The notes: a model not told the origin generated them from the letters alone. A DNA stretch of 64,000 nucleotides from Terriglobia bacterium (GCA_020072965.1 JAIQFY010000001.1:1-64000), one strand, 5' to 3'. Shown: positions 1-9,570, counted from the first letter of the stretch. Numbers and translations: made by a program.

Positions 1-320
1 GCGTCGCGAGTCTTATCATGCCAGCTTAACTGTAAGAAGAATTTTCCGCCGGTACGCAACACCCGGACATTGGCCATAGAAATTTCCAGTGACGCGGGTT
101 CATCGGTGTCAAACAGCGGCGGCGTGCGATTGAGCGAAACCTTCTTGGGCGGCGCCAGCTTCCAGTCGATGCTTCCAGAATTCATAAGGGCGTCCTCGGG
201 GGCGCTCGAAGTCACCACACGGATGACCGTTCCGCCCGCCTGCTCTGCCACTTGCGCCGCGCAAGGCGCTACCAGCAGCACGGCGACGGCAGACCCCAGA
301 AACCAATACAGCGTTCGCAT
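1..320 (-). CDS. Haem-b binding (EB_dh-like) gamma subunit of a type II DMSO-reductase-family enzyme, partial
   Basis: The gene is cut by the left edge, so about 106 N-terminal residues are visible. The start ATG at 320 follows a good AGGAGAG Shine-Dalgarno. A hydrophobic signal peptide (about residues 4-20, ending near PCAAQ) predicts export. Beyond it, NVRVLRTGGKFFLQLSWHD is the start of an ethylbenzene-dehydrogenase-type haem domain, in which a b haem accepts or donates electrons for the Fe-S subunit. It is the last visible gene of the operon, 9 bp after the Fe-S subunit gene, the order seen in selenate reductase, dimethylsulfide dehydrogenase and periplasmic NarGH-type systems. Identity rests on a short segment plus context. 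The remainder and any chaperone gene lie outside the window. Confidence 0.7.
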   Translation of the reverse strand, partial: MRTLYWFLGSAVAVLLVAPCAAQVAEQAGGTVIRVVTSSAPEDALMNSGSIDWKLAPPKKVSLNRTPPLFDTDEPASLEISMANVRVLRTGGKFFLQLSWHDKTRD

Positions 321-329
321 GAAACTCTC

Positions 330-1331
330 CTAAACCTTGATCTGTACCAGTTGCGGACGGATGCGGTAGCGAGTCTCGGCATCCCGCCCAATCAGCAGTT
401 GCAACACTTCACTCCGTCCCCCTTCTTGCGCCAATTTCAACTCAGCCTCCAGCCGCGTAATCACCCCTCTAACTTCCTCGCCGAAAAGGTAAATCAGGTA
501 GTCCAGCGGTACCCGCGGGTCTTCGAGGATGCTCTTGCCGTAGTTCTCGCGTTTCGGCGGATTGAAGGGCGGCACGTAAAAAACGTTGGGTTGTGTCCCC
601 CTTTCCGGGTAGAGCGGGAGCGCCATCTTGTGAACGAGGACGAGCTTGTGCACAGGTGACTCGGGATCATCCAGCAGGCCGACGAATCGCAGGCGGCCCG
701 GGCACTGTGCAGCACACGCGTTGACCTCCCCTTTCTCGAGACGCGGGTAGCAGAAGACGCATTTCTCCGATTTGCCCGCGACCTCGTTGAAGTAGATCTT
801 CTTATAGGGGCACGCCTGGATGCAGTAGCGATAACCCTGGCAGCGGTCCTGGTCGATGACCACGATGCCGTCTTCTTCGCGCTTGTAGATGGCCTTGCGA
901 GGGCAGGCTTCCAGACAGGCGGGATAGGTGCAATGGTTGCAGATGCGGGGCAGATAGAAGAAGTAATTCTCGCTGCCGTTCATACCGCCCACGTCTTCGT
1001 CCCAATTCACGCCGGACTGCGGTTCGGGGGAGGGCATGACCGGTTTGCCTTTGCCTTCAAAGAGGCGCTGCTCATAATCGTACTCCCAGGCATGGCCGTA
1101 GTCATCCATGGTGGGCAAAGGGCTGGGCTGGAGCGCGCCGTCTTTCCAGCCCCCGCCGATAAGGTCCCATTGGCGCGGGTAACCGAGGCCGGGGCGCGTT
1201 TCGACATTATTCCAGTACATGTAGCCGGTGCCGTCGCGGTCGGTCCAGAGCTTCTTGCACGCGATGGTGCAGGTCTGGCAGCCCAGGCACTTGTTCAAAT
1301 CCATCACCATTGCATATTGGTGTTTCGGCAT
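330..1331 (-). CDS. Four-cluster Fe-S beta subunit (NarH/SerB/DdhB type)
   Basis: A 333-residue electron-transfer subunit that carries electrons between the haem subunit and the molybdenum subunit. Four cysteine groups are visible: CLGCQTCTIAC (Cys15-25), CNHCTYPACLEAC, CQGYRYCIQAC and CVFC...NACAAQC. In the third, a Tyr sits where a fourth Cys would be. This is the hallmark of the 3Fe-4S site in NarH-like proteins, where NarH has Trp and the SerB/DdhB group has Tyr. MYWNNVETRPG near the N-terminus is typical of the type II DMSO reductase beta family. The protein has no signal peptide and presumably rides through Tat with the alpha subunit. The SD TAAGGAGAGG is strong, and the gene starts 12 bp after the alpha gene. 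Confidence 0.9.
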   Translation of the reverse strand: MPKHQYAMVMDLNKCLGCQTCTIACKKLWTDRDGTGYMYWNNVETRPGLGYPRQWDLIGGGWKDGALQPSPLPTMDDYGHAWEYDYEQRLFEGKGKPVMPSPEPQSGVNWDEDVGGMNGSENYFFYLPRICNHCTYPACLEACPRKAIYKREEDGIVVIDQDRCQGYRYCIQACPYKKIYFNEVAGKSEKCVFCYPRLEKGEVNACAAQCPGRLRFVGLLDDPESPVHKLVLVHKMALPLYPERGTQPNVFYVPPFNPPKRENYGKSILEDPRVPLDYLIYLFGEEVRGVITRLEAELKLAQEGGRSEVLQLLIGRDAETRYRIRPQLVQIKV

Positions 1332-1343
1332 GGCTGCCTCTCC

Positions 1344-4109
1344 TTAAACCTTGGCACTCTCGACTTCCACCTTGATGTCGCGGTTGTTCCCCGTGGGCCC
1401 CCAGTAGTTGAGACGGAAATTGACGTGACCGTATTTGCCGATGAGCTGGGTGGGTTTGATCTTGATGTAAGTGAGCGACTGCCATCCGCCCTGCTTGAAG
1501 CCGAGGAATTTCTCCCAGCCGTGATACATGGTCACGCGCCCGGGTTTTTCGCCCGGCAGGATCTGCAAGCGGCACACACACTGACCGACATCGTTGTGGA
1601 TGCGAACCCAGTCGTTGTCCTTCAGGCGACGCTTGCGGGCGTCGTCCGGATGCATGTAGACGATCGGTCCGCCGCGCTGCAAGCGGAGCATGGCCCGATG
1701 ATCGCGCCACGTGGAGTGAATGGACCAGCGTCCATGCGGCGTGTTCCAGTAGAGGGGGAACTTTTCATCCAGCGGCTCCTTGAAGGTGGGCAGCGCCTCA
1801 CCCAACTCGATGTACCAGGGATGGTCGATATAGAACTGCTGCCGGCCTGTCAGCGTGCGCCACGGGCGCTTCTTTTCGAGCTGATGCTTGAAGGGTGTGT
1901 ACGCCACGCCCTGCTCAATGTCGCTGTTCCAGGACTCAGGATCGGTGGCAATGAAGCGCTGAGGTTTCTGCTGAAGCTGTTGGTAGGTCATGCCACGGGT
2001 TTCGGGGGCGTTGGCGAGAATAAAGTTCGCCGCCTGCTCGTCGGTTTGGATCTCTCCTTTGCCCGTCCAGTCGTGCGCCAGCTGGGTGAAATCGCGGTTC
2101 CAGTCGAAGGCCTCGTCGTGGAAGGGCTTCAGGCCTTTCTTCCGAGCGAGGTCGGCCATTTTTTCGGCGAGGGCGCGGAAGAGGTCCCAGTCGGTCTTGC
2201 TTTCAAACAGGGGCTCGCAGGCCTTGCCAAAGGGATGGATGTAGCTATGACAGTCCGTGGAGTTGATGTCTACCTTTTCGTAGTAGCTGGCCGCGGGCAG
2301 CACGACGTCGGAGTAAAGCGCCGTGGTGTCCATGCGGTAGTTGATGTCCACGATCAGGTCCAGGTCTTTCCAGAGTGAGGATTCAAGGATCTCGTTTCCC
2401 TTAGCCTGATTCAAATAGTTGGCGCGCCAGACGACAAAGGCCCGAGGCTTGCGTCCGTCCTTCGGCCACAGGGGCATCCACCCGTTCTTGACGGACTCCT
2501 GGATGTACCACTCGACGGGCTTGCCGTTGTAAAGATGCGGGTCCTTGCTGGTGGAGTGAACATAGCTCCACAGCGTGGTGTTCTGGAAGCGCTGTTTCTT
2601 TCGCCCTTCGGGGTAGGCCAATTGGAAAAACCCGTGTTCCGGCCAGATGCGCTCCTGTCCTACATAATGATTGAAGCCGCCCCCGTTCTTGCCCACATTG
2701 CCGGTCAGCGCCACAAGCAGAATGAAGGCGCGGTTGATGAGGTCGTTGTGAAACCAGTGATTGGTGCCGGCGCCGTGAATGATCATGGCGGGCTTGCGCG
2801 TGCCCAGCTCCCTGGCAAAAAGTTCAATCTCACGGGCGGGAAGGCCCGTACGCAAGGCCACCTTGTCCAGGGTGTATTTGGCGAGTTCTTTCTTGAGCAG
2901 TTCAAAAACGGTGCTGACTTCGGCTGTATTACCTCCGGCCAGCTGCACCTGGAAGGTGCCCGCCAGCGCGGGATCGGCGCCGTTGAGTTGAATGGTCTTC
3001 TGTTCAGAGCCCATTGACCCGGGCGTCGCGACGGCACGCTGTTGTTTCGTGTCCCAGAAATAGAAGATATCATCCTTGCCGCCGGATTTAAGATCGGACT
3101 CTCGCAGAAAGCGCTTGGTGTTGCGGAGCACGAGCAGAGGCATGTCGGTTTGTTCTTTGACATAGGGGGCATCGATCAGGTTCTGGTCGATGAGGAGCTT
3201 GGCTACCCCCAGGGCGAGGATGCCATCGGTGCCAGGATTGATCTGGAAAAAGAGATCGGCATGGGTGGCGCTGGCGTTGTAGTCGGGCGAAATGCAAACG
3301 ATCTTGGCCCCGTTATAGCGGGCCTCAAAGGCAAAGTGGGCGTCCGGGATGCGGGTCTGTGAAATATTGGAGCCCCACAGCACGATATATTTTGAGTTGA
3401 ACCAGTCCGCGCACTCGCAGGCTTCGGTCTGCACACCCCAGGTGAGAGGCTCGCCCGGGGGAAGGTCGCAGTACCAATCGTAGAACGAGAGAAAGACGCC
3501 GCCGATGTAATGGGCGAGCCGAGAGCCGGCACAGAAACTCACCGGGCTCATAGCGGGGATGACGCTGAAAAATGTGTTGGTATCAGGACCGTAGTTATAA
3601 ACATTGTCGAGCAGTTTCCCTGCGACTATTGTAAGGGCTTCATCCCAGCTGGCACGCCGCCATTTGCCCTCTCCCCGTTGGCCGGTGCGGATCAGCGGAT
3701 ACCGAAGCCGCTGCGGGCTGTATACGTATTCCACGAAGCAGCCGCCCTTCTGGCAGCCGCGAGGGTTATAGTCGGGCAGTTCATTGTTGATCCGCGGATA
3801 GTCAGCCGCCTGCTCCTCGCGGACCATCACGCCGTTGCGCACGTACACCTTCCATGAGCAGGAGCCGGTGCAGTTGGCGGAATGCGTGGAGCGGACCACT
3901 TTGTCCCAACTCCAGATCTTGCGGTAGAAATCCTCCCATCCGCGATAAGGGTAGGCCCGCAGCGGGTCGAACTCGCCCGTGAGCGTGCTGAGCACGGGCT
4001 TTTCCTTGCGCGAGCAGCCGGGCAGGACCAGGGTTGCCGCAGTCATGGCGGCGGTCTGGATGAAGCCGCGCCGGGACCAGGATCGATGGGGTTTGTTCTT
4101 GTCACTCAT
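1344..4109 (-). CDS. Tat-exported molybdopterin catalytic subunit, NarG-like (type II DMSO reductase family)
   Basis: A 921-residue bis-MGD oxidoreductase alpha subunit. The N-terminus carries a twin-arginine signal (SRRGFIQ, residues 12-18, then a hydrophobic stretch ending LVLPGC), so the enzyme faces the periplasm, unlike E. coli NarG. The FS0 ligands match NarG: His76, Cys80, Cys84 and Cys119, with His as first ligand. SFYDWYCDLP places Asp211 where NarG has its Mo-coordinating Asp, which defines the type II family. The substrate cannot be read from sequence: nitrate is the default guess, while selenate, chlorate or an oxidative role (for example a sulfide) remain open. The gene overlaps the hexahaem cytochrome gene by ATGA and has a GGAGG SD. 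The LPGC could be a lipoprotein site, but Pro at -2 is unusual. Confidence 0.9.
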   Translation of the reverse strand: MSDKNKPHRSWSRRGFIQTAAMTAATLVLPGCSRKEKPVLSTLTGEFDPLRAYPYRGWEDFYRKIWSWDKVVRSTHSANCTGSCSWKVYVRNGVMVREEQAADYPRINNELPDYNPRGCQKGGCFVEYVYSPQRLRYPLIRTGQRGEGKWRRASWDEALTIVAGKLLDNVYNYGPDTNTFFSVIPAMSPVSFCAGSRLAHYIGGVFLSFYDWYCDLPPGEPLTWGVQTEACECADWFNSKYIVLWGSNISQTRIPDAHFAFEARYNGAKIVCISPDYNASATHADLFFQINPGTDGILALGVAKLLIDQNLIDAPYVKEQTDMPLLVLRNTKRFLRESDLKSGGKDDIFYFWDTKQQRAVATPGSMGSEQKTIQLNGADPALAGTFQVQLAGGNTAEVSTVFELLKKELAKYTLDKVALRTGLPAREIELFARELGTRKPAMIIHGAGTNHWFHNDLINRAFILLVALTGNVGKNGGGFNHYVGQERIWPEHGFFQLAYPEGRKKQRFQNTTLWSYVHSTSKDPHLYNGKPVEWYIQESVKNGWMPLWPKDGRKPRAFVVWRANYLNQAKGNEILESSLWKDLDLIVDINYRMDTTALYSDVVLPAASYYEKVDINSTDCHSYIHPFGKACEPLFESKTDWDLFRALAEKMADLARKKGLKPFHDEAFDWNRDFTQLAHDWTGKGEIQTDEQAANFILANAPETRGMTYQQLQQKPQRFIATDPESWNSDIEQGVAYTPFKHQLEKKRPWRTLTGRQQFYIDHPWYIELGEALPTFKEPLDEKFPLYWNTPHGRWSIHSTWRDHRAMLRLQRGGPIVYMHPDDARKRRLKDNDWVRIHNDVGQCVCRLQILPGEKPGRVTMYHGWEKFLGFKQGGWQSLTYIKIKPTQLIGKYGHVNFRLNYWGPTGNNRDIKVEVESAKV

Positions 4110-5590
4110 GGCTTGCCTCCTACGGGAGGTGGGGGAGTGCTGCCGGGAGTTCGGGCACTTTGATTCTTGTTTTCTCCGAGGGTCCGCAGGTAGGCGAGCA
4201 CATCCGCGATGTCCTGGTCGCCGAGCGCTGAGGCCTCGGGACGCTGGAATGCGGGCATCGCCGTTCGGATGCGGCCGTTGCGAATCGTGCGGACAATGAA
4301 CTCATTAGTGGCGGCCTGCTGGAACACCGGATTTCCGATTTCCGGGGCGATCCCGCCTCGGCCATGCATCCCGTGACAGCCGGCACAGTTCGTCAGGAAA
4401 AGTGAGAGACCCCGGCTGGAGTCTCCCCGGAGCGAAAGGGAGGGCATCGGGGGAGCCGCTCGTGCGCCGGCGCGGAGGTACTCATCGACGGCCGTGATCT
4501 CCTCGGTATGCAATCCGCCGGCATGGGGTCCCCAGGCCGGCATCTGGGTGCCGGGACGGCCTTGCTCAATGTTGGTCCGAAGATAATCGCGGGGGGCTCC
4601 TGCCACCAGCGAGTCCCCTCGCACTGCGGGAACGAAGCGCCCAAATTTCTTGTCCCAGCGGGAATAAGTGCCGTTCCCGTGGCATGCCGTGCAGTACTGT
4701 CGATAGACCTGCTCCCCCGTCAGCGGTATGGGATGGAGGTCGCGATGCTTCTGATCGATCTTGTCAGGCGCGAGATAGCTCTCAGGGACGTCCCGTCTCC
4801 ACTCGGAGAGCATCAAGACAGTAAGCGCAAGCGCCTCCCCGCGGGTCACTGTCGGGTTGCGCATTTGGCTGTCTCGAACAATGCTGCCCGGGTCGCGGAA
4901 GTGCGCCGTTTGCCAGTTCCACGTGGTGTAGGGCGGCTTCACGTTGGTCATGATGAGTTGGTGGCGGGTCTTTGCGCCTTCGTTGTCGAGCGCGGGTCCG
5001 AGCGTGCCGCCGCGTCCGCCGAGTTTGTGGCAGGAGCCACAGCTCTTCTCCTTGTAAAGCTTTAAGCCCAAGGTCAACATCGGAACCTGATCGGAGGGCA
5101 GCTTTTCGGGGTCGTGGCACGTGGCGCAAGCGGCCTCGGTCATCTCCGGGGGCAATAGCGGATAGTCCCAGTAGACGTCTTCGGCCTTGGCCTCCTGAAA
5201 CGTCAGGGCCGCGCCCTGGCCGTGGTGACACACCGTGCAGCCAAATCGGTCCACAGGGTGCTTGTCGAGAAGGTGCCCGGGATGGGTTCGGTGGGGCAGC
5301 GCCGCGTCAGTCACACGAGGGTCGTCAATTCCATTGTGGCAGGTGACGCAACGATCCACGGCGCCCAGGGCGGGAATGCTGACCTGCTTCATCTCGATCC
5401 GGAACTTGCTCAGCAATTCGCGGCCCCGGTCGTCGGCGGTTTTTTGGCGAAGGATGTCGCGATACTCCCGCTGCACGGTTTTCCATTGGGCCAGGTAGTT
5501 CTCGTGCACCGCCGCGCCCGCCAGGTAGGCGATGGTGACGAGGCTGCCCACCAGCAGGAGCCAGCGATAAAACCGTGAGGGATCGTTCAT
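4106..5590 (-). CDS. Membrane-anchored hexahaem cytochrome c
   Basis: A 494-residue protein from the ATG at 5590, which has an AGGAGAA SD. An in-frame extension to 5671 overlaps the cytochrome b gene and looks unlikely. One N-terminal membrane segment (about residues 8-28) anchors a periplasmic domain with six CXXCH motifs: CVTCH, CTVCH, CATCH, CGSCH, CTACH and CAGCH. The last two lie in class I cytochrome c folds with candidate Met ligands (GTQMPAWG, RTAMPAFQ). It sits between cytochrome b and the molybdenum subunit genes and overlaps the latter by 4 bp. It therefore probably replaces cytochrome c1 and passes electrons from the Rieske/cytochrome b core to the molybdoenzyme. The C-terminus is a Pro/Gly-rich tail. 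Confidence 0.9.
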   Translation of the reverse strand: MNDPSRFYRWLLLVGSLVTIAYLAGAAVHENYLAQWKTVQREYRDILRQKTADDRGRELLSKFRIEMKQVSIPALGAVDRCVTCHNGIDDPRVTDAALPHRTHPGHLLDKHPVDRFGCTVCHHGQGAALTFQEAKAEDVYWDYPLLPPEMTEAACATCHDPEKLPSDQVPMLTLGLKLYKEKSCGSCHKLGGRGGTLGPALDNEGAKTRHQLIMTNVKPPYTTWNWQTAHFRDPGSIVRDSQMRNPTVTRGEALALTVLMLSEWRRDVPESYLAPDKIDQKHRDLHPIPLTGEQVYRQYCTACHGNGTYSRWDKKFGRFVPAVRGDSLVAGAPRDYLRTNIEQGRPGTQMPAWGPHAGGLHTEEITAVDEYLRAGARAAPPMPSLSLRGDSSRGLSLFLTNCAGCHGMHGRGGIAPEIGNPVFQQAATNEFIVRTIRNGRIRTAMPAFQRPEASALGDQDIADVLAYLRTLGENKNQSARTPGSTPPPPVGGKP

Positions 5591-5603
5591 CGCATTCTCC
5601 TCT

Positions 5604-7145
5604 CTAGTGTATTGGCCACTGCGAAGGCCACCAGTAGAAATGCCAATTGGGTCCACGGTGGACCGTCGCAAAATAAGTCAGCAAAATGAAACCGACCAGG
5701 AAACAGGTGAACAGCGAAACGGCCGCGAGGCGCACTGAGTTCTTGCGCCTCAGGATGAGAATTGACCACCCGGCAAAGATCACGACGAGTAGAGAGCCGG
5801 GGTTGATCACAATGATCCACAACTGGTGAATGTTGGGGGACCAGTTGCGAAGCCAGCCGTAATTCACGGTGAATGCGAGCATGCCGGCAGTCACAGCCAG
5901 CGCAAAGAGAAACGATTGCCAGAACACGGCCCGTTCGCTTTTGGTCCCAAACCAGGTGCCTTCGCCCCCCGCGCGCCGATCCAGAAACGGAATCAGCGCC
6001 AATCCAACGACGACGATGACCGGAATCAAAAGACCGCCCGTAAATGCCGAGTATGAGACCAGCTCCTGAATCCCGAGGAAGTACCAGGGCGCCTTCGCCG
6101 GATTCTCCGGGATCGCGGCGTTAGCGAGCTCCTTCAACGGCGCGTCGGAGTAGAACGCCAGGATGAGCGTCGTGGCCACTGTGAGCATGAAGACCGAAAG
6201 CTCCGCCCAAAAGAGTCGCGGCCAGCTCATCACCGTGTTTTCGGGCCCGCGGTTTACCGGCGGCCGCTGGCCCTTTACCAGCGCCATGAGACCGTAGGTC
6301 TTCGTGGCCAGGGGCTCGAAGACGGGGCGCCGTTCTCCGCCCCATTCGGCGAGCCCCCCCATGGGATCTTCGGGTTTGGCCAGGCCCCCATCTTTTCGAA
6401 TGCGCCAGAAGTGCACGCCGAGCAGGGTGACAAGCGCCAGGGGAAGGACAAAGACATGCAGAACGTAAAAACGAATCAGCGCGTCCTGGCCGACGTAGTT
6501 CGCTCCCAGCAGCAAGCGTTTCTGGAAACCGCCGGGATCAAAGTATTTCGTGATCCCAATGGCGTCAGTCAGTTCACGGGGCGAGTTGGCAATATTGGAC
6601 CCGATGGTGATGGCCCAGTAGGCGAGTTGATCCCAGGGAAGCAGATAGCCGGTGAAACTGAGGGCCAGGGTGATGACCAGCAACCCCAGTCCAACCAGCC
6701 AATTGAACTCGCGCGGCTTTTTGTAGCTTGCCGTGAAAAAAACCCGGGCCATATGCAGCAAGACAACTACTACCATGAACTGCGCAGCCCAGCGATGAAT
6801 ATTGCGGATGAACCGTCCGGTGAAAACCGCGAAGTGGATATCTTTGATGGACTGGTAGGCCAGGTCGGTCGAGGGTTTGTAGTAAACCATCAACAGGACA
6901 CCCGTGATAAGGGTAAGCACAAAACTCGCGGTAGCCATCAACCCGAGTCCGAAGGTGAGCGTGGGGCTGAGGGTGCGCAGGTGGACGCGGACGCTGTGGA
7001 TGTGCAGAAAGAGATTGTGGAATGTAGCCTGCGACTCCTCGCGCTCCGATTCGGGCGCTTTCCCCAGGCGGAAGCAGGCCTCCTTCACGCTGTGGGGAAG
7101 CGTCCGCAGGTTATGCAGAAATTCCTGAGTGGCCGTTTCTTCCAT
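5604..7145 (-). CDS. Cytochrome b of a bc/b6f-type quinol-oxidising complex
   Basis: A 513-residue integral membrane protein with an uncleaved N-terminal extension of about 60 residues, followed by the b-type core and the subunit IV-like C-terminal half in one chain. The haem ligands are His117/His131 and His230/His245, with 13 and 14 intervening residues as in b6-type proteins. The Qo motif is APWY (KAPWYFLGIQEL) instead of PEWY. This variant is common in cytochromes b thought to use menaquinol. Position between the Rieske and hexahaem cytochrome c genes supports a complete quinol:acceptor oxidoreductase. The SD TAGGAGGG precedes ATG 7145. Confidence 0.92.
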   Translation of the reverse strand: MEETATQEFLHNLRTLPHSVKEACFRLGKAPESEREESQATFHNLFLHIHSVRVHLRTLSPTLTFGLGLMATASFVLTLITGVLLMVYYKPSTDLAYQSIKDIHFAVFTGRFIRNIHRWAAQFMVVVVLLHMARVFFTASYKKPREFNWLVGLGLLVITLALSFTGYLLPWDQLAYWAITIGSNIANSPRELTDAIGITKYFDPGGFQKRLLLGANYVGQDALIRFYVLHVFVLPLALVTLLGVHFWRIRKDGGLAKPEDPMGGLAEWGGERRPVFEPLATKTYGLMALVKGQRPPVNRGPENTVMSWPRLFWAELSVFMLTVATTLILAFYSDAPLKELANAAIPENPAKAPWYFLGIQELVSYSAFTGGLLIPVIVVVGLALIPFLDRRAGGEGTWFGTKSERAVFWQSFLFALAVTAGMLAFTVNYGWLRNWSPNIHQLWIIVINPGSLLVVIFAGWSILILRRKNSVRLAAVSLFTCFLVGFILLTYFATVHRGPNWHFYWWPSQWPIH

Positions 7146-7155
7146 CGTTTCCCTC

Positions 7156-7620
7156 CTACACGCGGTAACGCGTGCCCTCCGGGACCTCGGAGTCTGCGTT
7201 CACGACCAAGTCACCATTGGCTACGCGGCTGACTTCGAGCCACGGCAACGGACGCGGGGCCGGTCCGCCGATGACGCTGCCTTCATTGTCGAAGCGCGAG
7301 CCATGGCAGGGGCAGGCGAACCCATCCTGCGACCGCGCCACGGTGCAGCCCAGGTGCGTGCACGTGCTCGAAATCGCATAGAATCCTTCGTCGTCGCGGA
7401 ACAGCACAAGACCCTGCTCGGCGAAAGCGGTCTCACTTCCGGCAGCAAACTGCTCCGGCGGGCCAAGCTTGAAACGCCGCACCGGGCCGGGCAACACCGC
7501 GGGGTTGGGCAGACGGAACATTCCGGCAGCCGCTGTGCCGAGGGCAGCAAAAAAACTTCCCATGGACGCCAGACTCAGAAAACTGCGGCGGTTGATTCGG
7601 GGCGGATCTAGACGGGACAT
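7156..7620 (-). CDS. Rieske 2Fe-2S protein, Tat-targeted
   Basis: A 154-residue Rieske protein. The N-terminus has a Tat motif ([10 protein letters not shown], residues 10-19) and a hydrophobic segment that probably stays as the membrane anchor. The cluster ligands are in CTHLGC (Cys87, His89, Cys92) and CPCHGSRF (Cys103, Cys105, His106). It accepts one electron from quinol at the Qo site of the adjacent cytochrome b. The start ATG 7620 overlaps the end of the upstream flavoprotein gene by 13 bp, implying translational coupling, and cytochrome b follows after 10 bp. The spacing makes it part of the same operon and complex. Confidence 0.93.
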   Translation of the reverse strand: MSRLDPPRINRRSFLSLASMGSFFAALGTAAAGMFRLPNPAVLPGPVRRFKLGPPEQFAAGSETAFAEQGLVLFRDDEGFYAISSTCTHLGCTVARSQDGFACPCHGSRFDNEGSVIGGPAPRPLPWLEVSRVANGDLVVNADSEVPEGTRYRV

Positions 7621-9533
7621 GGCTTCCACTCCTTGGCAAAACTGAACTGTTCCATGGTGATGGCGGTGGTGGGGCAGCGCTCGGCGCAAAGGCCACAACG
7701 GATGCAGCGCTCCTCGTCCTTGAGGATGGCTGAGAGGTCGGAGGGATTGAGGTCCAACTCGCGAGTGGCGGTCTCGAGTTCGGGCGAAACCGCCAGCCGG
7801 TCGAAACTCACCAGTTTCAGGCACACGGTGGGACAAACATCCACGCAACCTCCGCACAGGATGCAGCGCTCGCCATCGAAAATGGTGTTGATGCCGCAGT
7901 CGAGGCAGCGGCCGGCTTCGGCGCGCGCCTGCTCCTCGTTGTAACCAGTCTCGACCAAGGCGGTTGGGCTCTTCAGACGCGCCTCCGGAGAAAGTGTCGG
8001 AATGTGCAGACGCGAGCGCCGCTCATAGTGTTTCTCACGGTGGTAGTGCTCGATGGGGAAGTGGAACTGCACCTCTTCGGGGGCTATTTCCCTGCCGCGC
8101 AGGAAGCGATAAACTGAACGCGCTGCCTGCTTGCCGCTGGCGATGGCATGGATCATCAGCCGCGGACCGTAGGCGATGTCGCCGGCGATGAGGATCCCGG
8201 GGGCGGAAGTCGTGCCGGTCTCGGGATCATTGACGATCTGCTGCGGCGAGCGCATCTCGATCCCGTCGCGCTGCGGGTCGATGAAGCTCAGATCGGCCGC
8301 CTGCCCGACGGAAAGGAGGACCGTGTCTCCCTCGATCTCCGTAGTGAGGGACTCCTCAAACTTCGGGGCAAATCGCTTGTTCTCGTCGTACACCCGGGTA
8401 CAACGCGCGAACTTCACGCCACGCACGAACTTCTGGCCGTCCTTCTCGTGCACCAGGACCTCACGGGGCCCCCAGCTATTGTGGCGCGTCACACCCTCTT
8501 CCTGGCCTTCAAGAATTTCGACCGTGTCTGCGGGCATTTCCTCAAGCGACTCGAGGCAGACCAGGTTGACTTGCCGGACACCTATCATTCGAGCGGCGGT
8601 GCGCGACACGTCGTACTCTTCCTGGCGCAGCACCGTGCGGGCCACGTCATACGCCACATTCCCCCCACCAATGACAATCACGCGTTGGCCGAGCTCCACC
8701 TTCTTACCAAGGGAAACGTCACGAAGGAAATCGACCCCGCCGATCACGCCGATCGCATCGGCATTGGGAATAGGCAGCAGTCGCGACCGCTTCGCGCCAC
8801 AGGCGATGATGATCGCGGCAAACTCCCTCCGAAGCTCCGTAAAGCTGATGTCTTTGCCGACCTGAGTGCTGCAACGGAGGTCGACGCCCAAAGACTGAAT
8901 CACCTTGACCTCCGCGCGGATCAGTTCACGCGGCAAACGATAGCCGGGAACACCGGTGTAAAGCATGCCCGCCGGTTGCGGATCCATTTCAAAGATGGTG
9001 GGACGGAAGCCCATCAGGGCGAGATCATGTCCGGCCGCCAGGCCCGCCGGCCCCGAGCCGATAATTGCGATTCGTTCTCCTTCGGGTTTGGGAAAGTCGG
9101 CATTGACGAGAAACGCGAGGAGGTGGCTGAGCTCGTCGATATCGTCACACTGGCGAGTTTCGTTCTTGCTCTCCAGATAGGGGAATAGTTCGCTGCCGGC
9201 ATCACTGCGGACATCGCTCCCAAACTTCTCGCAGGCGAAGCGCTTGAGGGCGCGGATGGAAATCGGCTCATCGATGGCCCCGCGTCGACAGGCCGCTTCG
9301 CATGGAGCGCCGCAGATGCGTCCACAGAGCGAGGCCAACGGATTCGGCCCACGGGCAATCAGGTAGGCTTTTTCATAGTCGCCCGCCGCAATAGCTCGAA
9401 CGTATCCCCGGGCATCGGTATGAACAGGACAAGCATATTGGCACTTGATCTGTTCTCGCCAGTACCCGGGGTCTGCCACTCGGATTTTGTAGCGCTGTTG
9501 GTCCACTGTTCTCGCCTGCTTCCAGCGACTCAT
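7608..9533 (-). CDS. GltD-like FAD/NAD(P)-binding oxidoreductase with N- and C-terminal Fe-S clusters
   Basis: A 641-residue flavoprotein from ATG 9533; a TTG at 9563 is an alternative start. The N-terminal Cys-rich domain ([14 protein letters not shown]... [16 protein letters not shown]) is that of the glutamate synthase small subunit family. Two Rossmann folds follow: [12 protein letters not shown] binds FAD and [10 protein letters not shown] binds NAD(P)H. The C-terminus adds a two-cluster ferredoxin domain ([12 protein letters not shown] and [12 protein letters not shown]). No glutamate synthase large subunit is near. As first gene of the operon, overlapping the Rieske gene, it probably links NAD(P)H or ferredoxin to the Rieske/cytochrome b complex. 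GltD-like subunits accompanying Rieske/b complexes are known from anammox bacteria, to my recollection. Confidence 0.88.
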   Translation of the reverse strand: MSRWKQARTVDQQRYKIRVADPGYWREQIKCQYACPVHTDARGYVRAIAAGDYEKAYLIARGPNPLASLCGRICGAPCEAACRRGAIDEPISIRALKRFACEKFGSDVRSDAGSELFPYLESKNETRQCDDIDELSHLLAFLVNADFPKPEGERIAIIGSGPAGLAAGHDLALMGFRPTIFEMDPQPAGMLYTGVPGYRLPRELIRAEVKVIQSLGVDLRCSTQVGKDISFTELRREFAAIIIACGAKRSRLLPIPNADAIGVIGGVDFLRDVSLGKKVELGQRVIVIGGGNVAYDVARTVLRQEEYDVSRTAARMIGVRQVNLVCLESLEEMPADTVEILEGQEEGVTRHNSWGPREVLVHEKDGQKFVRGVKFARCTRVYDENKRFAPKFEESLTTEIEGDTVLLSVGQAADLSFIDPQRDGIEMRSPQQIVNDPETGTTSAPGILIAGDIAYGPRLMIHAIASGKQAARSVYRFLRGREIAPEEVQFHFPIEHYHREKHYERRSRLHIPTLSPEARLKSPTALVETGYNEEQARAEAGRCLDCGINTIFDGERCILCGGCVDVCPTVCLKLVSFDRLAVSPELETATRELDLNPSDLSAILKDEERCIRCGLCAERCPTTAITMEQFSFAKEWKPCPV

Positions 9534-9570
9534 AACAACTATCGTTATATGGACACGCCACAACCAGCTA

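Noticed and set aside
933-2378. 481-codon plus-strand frame antisense to the molybdenum and Fe-S subunit genes
   Set aside because: Shadow of the high-GC3 genes on the other strand. The minus-strand frames have full motif sets.
5591-5671. N-terminal extension of the hexahaem cytochrome
   Set aside because: It overlaps the cytochrome b gene, and ATG 5590 has a good SD directly followed by the membrane anchor.
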